A stretch of DNA of 64,000 nucleotides. It comes from Nocardiopsis sp. N85. Its GTDB lineage: Bacteria > Actinomycetota > Actinomycetes > Streptosporangiales > Streptosporangiaceae. Where the stretch lies: NCBI RefSeq assembly GCF_028882275.1, contig NZ_JARBUT010000013.1:1-64000 (forward strand). Reading direction: 5' to 3'. Of this stretch, positions 25,551 to 32,261 are shown in pieces; the first letter of the stretch is position 1, and each line of letters begins with the position of its first letter. The notes beneath the pieces are model-generated. The model made no database searches. It had not been told where the DNA came from and saw only the letters and a program-made list of their open reading frames with translations. A program made the translations under genes and the position numbers.

Positions 25551-26909
25551 CTACAGGCGGGCGATGGCCCCGGCGGGGTCCTCGATGGCGTCGGCGACGA
25601 TCCGCATGAACCCGGCCGCCGCTCCGCCGTCGCACACCCGGTGGTCGAAGGCGAACGACAACTGGGTGATCTTGCGGACGGTCAGCTCACCGTCGACCAC
25701 CCAGGGACGGTCGATGATCCGGCCGATGCCGAGGATGGCCACCTGCGGGTGGTTGATGATCGCGGCGCTGCCGTCGACCCGCAGGGAACCGTAGTTGTTG
25801 AGGGTGAACGTGCCGCCGGTCATCTCGACCGGGGTCGCCTTACCCGCGCGGGCGGCGGCGGTGAGCCGCTTGACCTCGGTGTCCAGCTCGGCGGTGGTGA
25901 GCCGGTGCGCGCCCAGGACGGCCGGGGCGACCAGGCCCCGGTCGGTCTGCACGGCCAGGCCCAGATTGATCCCGTCGTACTGGACGAGTTCGCCGCGTTC
26001 GGCGTCCACCAGACCGTTGAGCTCGGGGAAGGCGCGCAACCCCGCCACGGTGAACCGGGCGACGTAGGACAGCAGTCCCGGCCCCTCGGGGCGGGCGGCG
26101 CGCAGGCGGACGAGTTCGGTGGCGTCGACGTCCACCCACACGGTGGCCTCGGGGATCTCACTGCGGCTGCGCGAGAGGGCGGCGGCGACGCTCTTGCGGA
26201 ACCCGCTCATCGGCACACGGGCGGACTCGGCCAGCCCGGTGCGCGGGTCGACCGCGCCGGCGGCGATCGGTGCCGGGACGGCGGGCACCTCGGTCTCGGG
26301 CGCCGCGGACGGAGCCGGGGCCTTGTCCGCCTCGATGGCGGCGACCACGTCACGGCGGGTGATGAGCCCGCCCGGACCGCTGCCCCGAAGGTCGGCGACG
26401 CGCAGTCCCGCCTGGCGGGCCATCTGACGGACCAGCGGAGAGGTCACCAGCGGCACCCGACGCACGGGCGCGTCCGGGACCGCAGGGGAGACCGGGGCGG
26501 GGGCGGGGCGGGCGCCCTTGCGACGGCGGCGCCGACCGCCGTCACCCGTCTCCGGGGTGCCGTAGCCGATGAGGACGTTGCCCGATCCGGTGCCCGCGCG
26601 CTCCTCCTCCCGGTAGCGTTCGCCGTCCGCCGACGCCGGGGCGGCGGGCGTCACCGACTCCACGACGGCGTCGTCGGCGACGCTGATCAGCGGACCGCCG
26701 ACGGCGAGCACCTCTCCCTCGGCACCGTGCAGTTCGTGGACCACGCCGGCGTAGGGGGTGGGCACCTCCACGATCGACTTCGCGGTCTCCACCTCGGCGA
26801 CCGGCTGGTCGACGGTCACGGTGTCGCCGACGGCGACCAGCCACTTGACCACCTCGGCCTCGGTGAGGCCCTCGCCCAGGTCGGGCAGTTCGAAGACGTG
26901 GATCGTCAC
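25551..26909 (-). CDS. bkdC: 2-oxoacid dehydrogenase E2 (dihydrolipoamide acyltransferase)
   Basis: A 452-residue E2 of the branched-chain 2-oxoacid dehydrogenase type. One lipoyl domain (residues 1-78, lipoyl Lys44 in ETAKSIV), a long Ala/Pro linker with RRRRRK, an E1/E3-binding domain near 150-190 (TSPLVRQMARQAGLRVADL), and the catalytic domain with FDHRVCDGG (HxxxDG). It transfers acyl groups from the E1 to CoA. The GTG start at 26909 overlaps the E1-beta stop by 4 nt. No E3 gene is in this operon; a shared lipoamide dehydrogenase is expected elsewhere. Branched-chain acyl-CoA products would feed iso/anteiso fatty acids. Confidence 0.88.
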   Translation of the reverse strand: MTIHVFELPDLGEGLTEAEVVKWLVAVGDTVTVDQPVAEVETAKSIVEVPTPYAGVVHELHGAEGEVLAVGGPLISVADDAVVESVTPAAPASADGERYREEERAGTGSGNVLIGYGTPETGDGGRRRRRKGARPAPAPVSPAVPDAPVRRVPLVTSPLVRQMARQAGLRVADLRGSGPGGLITRRDVVAAIEADKAPAPSAAPETEVPAVPAPIAAGAVDPRTGLAESARVPMSGFRKSVAAALSRSRSEIPEATVWVDVDATELVRLRAARPEGPGLLSYVARFTVAGLRAFPELNGLVDAERGELVQYDGINLGLAVQTDRGLVAPAVLGAHRLTTAELDTEVKRLTAAARAGKATPVEMTGGTFTLNNYGSLRVDGSAAIINHPQVAILGIGRIIDRPWVVDGELTVRKITQLSFAFDHRVCDGGAAAGFMRIVADAIEDPAGAIARL

Positions 26910-27901
26910 TGGTCGTCCTCCCACTGAAGGTCGTCCACCGCGTCGAGGACCCGGTCGACGCTCGGCAGCTGGTGGCGCTCCAGCTTCGGCGGCGGGAACG
27001 GGATGTCGAACCCGGTGACCCGGCGGACCGGGGCCGCCAGGGAGTGGAAGCAGCGCTCGGTGACCCGGGCGGCGATCTCCGAGGCCACGCTCGCGAACCC
27101 GGAGGCCTCGGCGATCACGACGGCCCGGCCGGTGGAACGCACCGCCGCGCACACGGTCTCGTCGTCGAACGGCACGAGGGAGCGCACGTCCACGACCTGG
27201 AGGCTGCGGCCCTCCTGCGCGGCGGCCTCGGCGGCCTCCAGCGCGGTGGGCACGGAGGGCCCGTAGGCGATGAGGGTGGCGTCGGTGCCGGGACGGCACA
27301 CCACGGCGGTGCCGATGCCCGGACGCGACGCGGCGGGGTCGAACTCCTCCTTGGCCCAGTAGAGCTTCTTGGGCTCCATGAACACGACGGGGTCGTCGGA
27401 GGCGATGGCGTCGCGCAGCAGGTGGTAGGCGTCGACCGGGGTGGCGGGGGTGACGACCTTCAGGCCGGGGGTGTGGGCGTAGTACGCCTCGGAGGAGTCA
27501 CAGTGGTGCTCGACGCCGCCGATGCCGCCCGCGTAGGGGACGCGGATGACGATGGGCATCGCGACCCGGCCCCTGGTGCGGTTCCGGAGCTTGGCGACGT
27601 GACTGACGATCTGCTCGAACGCCGGGTAGGCGAAGGCGTCGAACTGCATCTCGATGACGGGGCGCATCCCGTTCATCGCCATGCCGACGGCCAGACCGGC
27701 GATGCCGGCCTCGGCGAGCGGCGTGTCGAAACAGCGGTCCTCGCCGAATTCGGCGGTGAGGCCGTCGGTGATGCGGAAGACACCGCCGAGGGGGCCGACG
27801 TCCTCACCGAAGACGTACACGGTGTCGTCCTCGGCCATGGCGTCGCGCAGCGCCCGGTTGAGCGCCTGGGCCATGGTGAGTTTGGTGGTATCGGTCGCCA
27901 T
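26906..27901 (-). CDS. bkdB: 2-oxoacid dehydrogenase E1 beta subunit
   Basis: A 331-residue transketolase-like subunit. GEDVGPLGGVFRITDGL and FDTPLAEAGIAGLAVGMAM are typical E1-beta segments contacting thiamine diphosphate; the C-terminal half (VVDVRSLVPFDDETVCAAV) is the transketolase C domain. It forms the heterotetramer with the E1-alpha encoded 3 bp upstream and overlaps the E2 gene by 4 nt. BCKDH rather than pyruvate dehydrogenase is favoured by the separate alpha/beta genes and by HHCDSSEAYYAHTPGL. Confidence 0.9.
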   Translation of the reverse strand: MATDTTKLTMAQALNRALRDAMAEDDTVYVFGEDVGPLGGVFRITDGLTAEFGEDRCFDTPLAEAGIAGLAVGMAMNGMRPVIEMQFDAFAYPAFEQIVSHVAKLRNRTRGRVAMPIVIRVPYAGGIGGVEHHCDSSEAYYAHTPGLKVVTPATPVDAYHLLRDAIASDDPVVFMEPKKLYWAKEEFDPAASRPGIGTAVVCRPGTDATLIAYGPSVPTALEAAEAAAQEGRSLQVVDVRSLVPFDDETVCAAVRSTGRAVVIAEASGFASVASEIAARVTERCFHSLAAPVRRVTGFDIPFPPPKLERHQLPSVDRVLDAVDDLQWEDDQ

Positions 27902-27904
27902 GGG

Positions 27905-28990
27905 TCAGTCGCTCTCTCTGCTCAGCTCGTCGGCCAGGAAGGCGGCCTGCTCCTTCAGCTGCGGGGTCGGCTCGGCGTACACGTGGGCGAACAGCTCGGA
28001 GGGGTGGGGGTCCGTGTCGCGGGAGATGCCCTCGCGCATGGCGGCGGCGACGGCCTCGGCCCGCTCGGTGATCTCCGTCTGACGGGCCTTGGTGAGCACG
28101 CGCTTGCGCTTGAGGAGGGCCTCCATGCGGGCGAGCGGGTCGCGCGCGACCCACGGGTCGACCTCGTCGGGGCTGCGGTAGCGGGTGTCGTCGTCGGCGT
28201 TGGTGTGCGCCTGCATCCGGTAGGTGTGCGCCTCGACCAGTTGGGGGCCCTCCCCGGCGCGGGCGGCGGCGACGGCCCGGCCGAGGACGGCCAGGACGGC
28301 GGCGGTGTCGTTGCCGTCGACGCGTTCGCCGTTGACGCCGTAGCCGACGCCCTTGTGGGCGAGGGAGGGGGCGGCGGTCTGGCGGGCCAGGGGGACCGAG
28401 ATGGCGTACTCGTTGTTCTGGACGAAGAACACGACGGGCGCCTTGAAGACGGCGGCGAAGTTGAGCGCCTCGTGGAAGTCGCCCTCGCTGGTGGCGCCGT
28501 CGCCGCACATGGCCATGACCACGGTGTCCTCGCCGCGCAGGCGGGCGGCGTGGGCGACGCCGACGGCGTGCGGCAGCTGGGTGGCGAGCGGGGTGGCCTG
28601 CGGGGCGACCTTGTGCCCGTAGGGGTCGTAACCGGCGTGCCAGTCGCCCTTGAGGAGGGTGAGGACCTCGACGGGGTCGACGCCGCGGGTGACCACGGAG
28701 ACGCTGTCCCGGTAGGTGGGGAACAGCCAGTCGTTCTCGCCGAGGACGAGCGCGGCCCCGACCTGGCAGGCCTCCTGGCCGTGCGAGGAGGGGTAGACGG
28801 CCAGCCGGCCCTGGCGCACGAGGGCGCCGGCCTGGTCGTTGACGCGACGGCCGATCACCAGGGCGGTGTAGGCGGCGAGAAGACGTTCGTTGTCGGGGAG
28901 GGGAAGAGCCGGGTCGGCGACCGGCCTCCCCGACTCGTCGAGCAGCTGCACCGGCTGCTCGGAGGGGAGCAGGTCCCGGTCGTCGGCCAT
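27905..28990 (-). CDS. bkdA: 2-oxoacid dehydrogenase E1 alpha subunit
   Basis: A 361-residue thiamine-diphosphate subunit. The cofactor motif GDGATSEGDFHEALNFA...NN is at residues about 175-205; YPSSHGQEACQVG and RYRSPDEVDPW are E1-alpha hallmarks, the latter in the phosphorylation-loop region. With E1-beta it decarboxylates branched-chain 2-oxoacids. The ATG at 28990 follows GGAGGCAGAGG. It is the first gene of the three-gene operon, 3 bp ahead of E1-beta. Confidence 0.9.
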   Translation of the reverse strand: MADDRDLLPSEQPVQLLDESGRPVADPALPLPDNERLLAAYTALVIGRRVNDQAGALVRQGRLAVYPSSHGQEACQVGAALVLGENDWLFPTYRDSVSVVTRGVDPVEVLTLLKGDWHAGYDPYGHKVAPQATPLATQLPHAVGVAHAARLRGEDTVVMAMCGDGATSEGDFHEALNFAAVFKAPVVFFVQNNEYAISVPLARQTAAPSLAHKGVGYGVNGERVDGNDTAAVLAVLGRAVAAARAGEGPQLVEAHTYRMQAHTNADDDTRYRSPDEVDPWVARDPLARMEALLKRKRVLTKARQTEITERAEAVAAAMREGISRDTDPHPSELFAHVYAEPTPQLKEQAAFLADELSRESD

Positions 28991-29359
28991 GCCTCTGCCT
29001 CCATAGGTCGGATGTGTCGAAGATGACGTGTACAGACATATGGTGAGGTTTGTGGCCATATGTTCGCCACAGGCGCGCCGAAATCAAGAAAACGTCGTTG
29101 AAGAGCCGGCTTTTCGTGGCCGATCGTCTGGATATGTGACCCGGAACACCACCCCGTGTGGACAGGTGGTCGACACCCTCCGTGACCCTTCGGCGTCACT
29201 CCCGACCTGCCCGAACGCCGAGCCCTCGAAGCACCGTGATCGACCCCGCCCCAACATGCGCCGGGTCCGTTGCCGGGAGTGGCACGAGGGGGACGAGGCG
29301 CCGCGCGGACCGGAGGGCGCGGAGCGCCCCCGGTGGGCCGGCGCGAAGCCCGAAAGCGC
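28991..29359. promoter_or_regulatory. Upstream region of the BCKDH operon with a CATATG inverted repeat
   Basis: No gene seen. ACATATGG (29036-29043) and CCATATGT (29056-29063) form an exact 8-bp inverted repeat with a 12-bp spacer, 46 bp upstream of E1-alpha, a good operator candidate (Lrp/BkdR or GntR type). The remainder to 29359 is featureless. Confidence 0.5.
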
Positions 29360-29396
29360 ACGCCGGTGCGGATCGGGCCCCGGTCCGCACCGGCGT
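29360..29396 (-). terminator. Terminator after the lipoprotein gene
   Basis: A 16-17-bp stem (29361-29376 with 29380-29395, one G-U pair) and 3-nt loop directly after the minus-strand stop at 29401. Confidence 0.65.
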
Positions 29397-29400
29397 CCGG

Positions 29401-30135
29401 TCAGGCCGGTGTGATGCCCTCGACGATCCGCAGGACCTCCTCGGGGTCGCCCTCCGCCGTCATGTCGTCGCTCGCCCACTGCTCCTCCCAGTAGTCGTCG
29501 TCGACGTAGGAGAGGTGGACGATCACGCCGGGCTCCGGGGAGAAGAGCGCGACGGAGCCGTTGTAGTGGCCGTCGCCGTCCGGCAGCTCCCGGACACCGC
29601 CGTCGGAGAACTCCTCCTCCAATCGGATGTCGGTGGCCTCCAGGTAGGCCTCGACATCGGTGAAGTCGTCCCGCCTCAGCACGGAGACGTACAACGAGGA
29701 GACGGCGACGGCCTCGCGCTCGGCCAGGACCACGCCGTAGTCGTCGACCAGGTGATGCACCTCGATGCTGTCGGCCAGCCACGCGCGTTCGACCTCGTGG
29801 ATGTCGGGGGCGACAAAGCCGTTCTCGGCGAGCCAGACCGTGTGGTCCAGGTCGTAGGGGGTGCCCTCGACGTCGTCGGGCAGGTGACCGATCTCGTAGC
29901 CGTTCAGGTCCCCCTCGGCCGGGTGGTGGCCCTGCGCCTCCAGGAACGGTGCGGCCTCTTCCAGCGACATGTGCTCGGAGGGGGCCTCGCCGTTCGGCCC
30001 GAGCGGGGGGAGGCCGGTCTCGGTGGGGGCGGCCGCTCCGACGGGGGAGGCCTCGGATCCGTTCTGGCAGGCCGTGGTGGCGAGGGCCAGAAGGCCGAGG
30101 ACACCGAATGCGAGTGAGCGCGTTCTCTTCGTCAT
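29401..30135 (-). CDS. Lipoprotein of unknown function
   Basis: A 244-residue acidic lipoprotein. The signal peptide ends in the lipobox LATTAC (Cys about 23) after MTKRTRSLAFGVLGLLAL; the mature part has no family I recognise. It contains an HHLVDDYGVVLAEREAVAVS segment and a C-terminal GDPEEVLRIVEGI helix. The ATG at 30135 fits the signal peptide. A degraded partial copy of the coding sequence lies just upstream at 30268-30390, so the gene was once duplicated in tandem. Confidence 0.75.
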   Translation of the reverse strand: MTKRTRSLAFGVLGLLALATTACQNGSEASPVGAAAPTETGLPPLGPNGEAPSEHMSLEEAAPFLEAQGHHPAEGDLNGYEIGHLPDDVEGTPYDLDHTVWLAENGFVAPDIHEVERAWLADSIEVHHLVDDYGVVLAEREAVAVSSLYVSVLRRDDFTDVEAYLEATDIRLEEEFSDGGVRELPDGDGHYNGSVALFSPEPGVIVHLSYVDDDYWEEQWASDDMTAEGDPEEVLRIVEGITPA

Positions 30136-30267
30136 GCGCTCATCCTGGCCGGGGCCGAAGGCCGGCGGATGAGTACCGACACTCATCTCGGCCGCGGTAC
30201 CGGTTCGGACGGCGCCACCGGTCGATCACGGCGGTGTGCCGCCCTCCGCGCCGTCGGGCGGGTGATC

Positions 30268-30390
30268 GTTCTCGCCGTCGTTCGGGTCCCCTCGGCCGGG
30301 TGGTGGCCCCGCGCACGCGGGCACGGCGCGGCCTTCCCGGGGCCGGCGCTCGGAGGCCCCCGCCGTTCGGCCCGAGCGGTCCTCCGGGCC
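30268..30390 (-). pseudogene. Decayed partial copy of the neighbouring lipoprotein gene
   Basis: This stretch aligns base by base with about 29898-30015 of the lipoprotein gene: CGGCCGGGTGGTGGCCC, GCGGCCTTCC-like and CGCCGTTCGGCCCGAGCGG blocks recur in the same order and spacing. In the matching frame GHHPAEG is kept, but the flanking residues are scrambled and the signal peptide is gone. It is a remnant of a second lipoprotein gene. Confidence 0.65.
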
Positions 30391-30397
30391 GGCACCG

Positions 30398-32149
30398 TCA
30401 CGGGGCGTCCGGGCGCAACCGCTCCACCAGCCACGGCGGCGTGTTCGTGAAGTCCCGGGGGAAGTAGCGGGCGTCGAGGGCGTGATCGAACGCGCGCGGC
30501 GGCATGGAGAAGGCGGGTTCGCCGTCCCGGTCGTAGGCGACGCGCCACCCGGAGGTGCGACCCACGACGACGTCCACCGTGAACCAGGCGCCCCGCCCTT
30601 CGACGTAGGTGGCCGAGCGCAGCGCCTCCATGGCGGCGCGTACGCCTTCGGGCAGGGGGAGGTCGTGGTCGCCGTCGGCGCGGGTGGCGACGAGTTCACC
30701 GCCCGCGTATCCCACCAGGGCCCGGTAGGTCAGCCGCAACCGGGACCAGTCCAGGTTCCGGGCCGGGAAGCGCATCCGGTCGGCGATCTCGTCGATGAGG
30801 GCGACCCTGCGCTCCAGGGTGATCCGCAGTGGCGGCACGCTCGGTCGCCCGGGCGGGCCCGGCCGGGGCGGGGCGTACGCGGTACGTTCGGACAGCAGCC
30901 CCGCCCAGTCGGGCCGCCAGGCGGGGGGGCGGCGCCGCATCTCCTCCCGGAGCACGGCCGTGTCCTCGGGACCGCCGGTGGGATGGGCGAAACCGAGTTC
31001 GCGGATCCCCTCGTCGACGGGGCCCGGCAGCCAGGCGGGCCAGTGGTCGTAGGCGCGTTCCAGGACGACGTCGTCACGGGTGATGTTGAGGCGGGCGAAG
31101 AGCCAGCGGCCGCGTTCGGGGTCCTCCTCGTCCACGCGCAGGCCCTCCAGGATCGCGTGCGCGCCGGGACCGGTGGCGATCGGGACCAGGTCGTCGTGGA
31201 CCAGGCCGTGGGGGTGGGGCGCGCGGTAGACGAGGACCCGCCGGTCGGCCTCGCCGAGCAGGTGCTCCCGGGCCAGTGCGGAGACCTCGGCGAGGGCCTT
31301 CTCGGCACGGCCGCGCGGGGTGGCGGTGGCGGCCAGTGCGGTGACGGGGTCCCCGCGTCCGGGTAGTTCCCCGGCCGCGCGCATGGCGTCGCCGATGAGC
31401 AGGGACAGGCTGCGGCGGCCGATGACGGGGTGGTCTCCGCCCACCGGTCGGGAGCGGCCGGACGGGAGCGTCTCGGGCTCCTGCTCACCCGTGAGCCCGA
31501 GACGGCGGGCGATGGCCATGCCCGCCGCGACGTCGACGTCGGGGCGGGCGGAGTACCCGAGGACCACTGCGAGGATCCCGGTGTCCAGGGAGCGCTGCTC
31601 CGCCTGGGCCGCGAGGTCGGCGACGGTCGTACGGGCGGACCCGACGTCGTCCGCGTTCAGGGCGGTGAGGGCCACCCATTCGGTGAAGCGGTCCAGGTCG
31701 GCGCACCAGCCGACGGTGGCGGCCAGGCCGTCGTCCTCCCAGTCGTCGGGGTAGTCGGCACGGGACCACCCGTCGTCCCACCAGTAGACGAAGTCCGGCC
31801 GGGGGAGTTCGGCGAGCCACTCCCGGGGGAGCCCGTCGGGCGCTCCGCCGAAGGGGTCGATCGGCCGGTCCCGCCCCTGGGCGGCCGCACTGTCCCGGTC
31901 CTCGCCGATGAGGAGGAACCGGCCGTCGGACACGCGGGCCAGGCAGAAGCGGGAACCCAGGATCAGGGAGAAGTGGACCGCGCCGCGCTCGGGCACGCAG
32001 TGGGGCAGTCCGAGGCCGGCGCAGATCGCCGCGTACGCACCGGCCCGGGACCAGAGGATCTCGGGATGGGGCAGGTCGGAGGGCGATCCTGGCAGGTGGA
32101 ACACCGTGGTGCCTTTCCAGAGGGAGCGGTCTCCGGAATCATGCCCCAC
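30398..32149 (-). CDS. Large protein of unknown function with immunity-like C-terminal domain
   Basis: A 583-residue soluble protein without signal peptide. The N-terminal half (ILWSRAGAYAAICAGLGLP; FCLARVSDGRFLLIGEDRDS) is unknown to me; it is acidic and Trp-rich around residue 120 (YWWDDGWSRADYP). The last 75 residues (ATYVEGRGAWFTVDVVVG ... DGEPAFSMPPRAFDHAL ... YFPRDFTNTPPWLVERL) match the pattern of YezG-like or polymorphic-toxin immunity domains: AWFT, a Y..G/D.EP.F step, and a final PRD..N.P.WL. No toxin gene is adjacent. The ATG at 32149 is the first in the frame. It may be an orphan immunity protein fused to a regulatory domain; this is inference. Confidence 0.6.
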   Translation of the reverse strand: MGHDSGDRSLWKGTTVFHLPGSPSDLPHPEILWSRAGAYAAICAGLGLPHCVPERGAVHFSLILGSRFCLARVSDGRFLLIGEDRDSAAAQGRDRPIDPFGGAPDGLPREWLAELPRPDFVYWWDDGWSRADYPDDWEDDGLAATVGWCADLDRFTEWVALTALNADDVGSARTTVADLAAQAEQRSLDTGILAVVLGYSARPDVDVAAGMAIARRLGLTGEQEPETLPSGRSRPVGGDHPVIGRRSLSLLIGDAMRAAGELPGRGDPVTALAATATPRGRAEKALAEVSALAREHLLGEADRRVLVYRAPHPHGLVHDDLVPIATGPGAHAILEGLRVDEEDPERGRWLFARLNITRDDVVLERAYDHWPAWLPGPVDEGIRELGFAHPTGGPEDTAVLREEMRRRPPAWRPDWAGLLSERTAYAPPRPGPPGRPSVPPLRITLERRVALIDEIADRMRFPARNLDWSRLRLTYRALVGYAGGELVATRADGDHDLPLPEGVRAAMEALRSATYVEGRGAWFTVDVVVGRTSGWRVAYDRDGEPAFSMPPRAFDHALDARYFPRDFTNTPPWLVERLRPDAP

Positions 32150-32193
32150 GACGCGCGGGCCGACCCCGCATTCCGAGCCCGTGTCCCGATCGG

Positions 32194-32209
32194 GGTTTCA
32201 CGTGAAACA
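32194..32209. promoter_or_regulatory. parS centromere site
   Basis: A perfect GTTTCACGTGAAAC palindrome (32195-32208); the 16-bp form differs from the widely conserved parS by one base (G for T at its first position). ParB-bound parS sites cluster near oriC, which agrees with gyrB/gyrA 28-32 kb away. Confidence 0.85.
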
Positions 32210-32212
32210 TCG

Positions 32213-32260
32213 ATCGGGCGACGTGGCGTGGTGTCGACATGCCCGTTCACCGACAGGTGG
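32213..32260. repeat. Octamer array 3
   Basis: Six 8-bp units in phase (ATCGGGCG, ACGTGGCG, TGGTGTCG and three more) between parS and the stop codon of the LuxR-family gene. Confidence 0.55.
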
Positions 32261-32261
32261 A

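Noticed and set aside
26972-29026. Long plus-strand frame across the BCKDH genes
   Set aside because: Antisense shadow of two well-recognised E1 genes.
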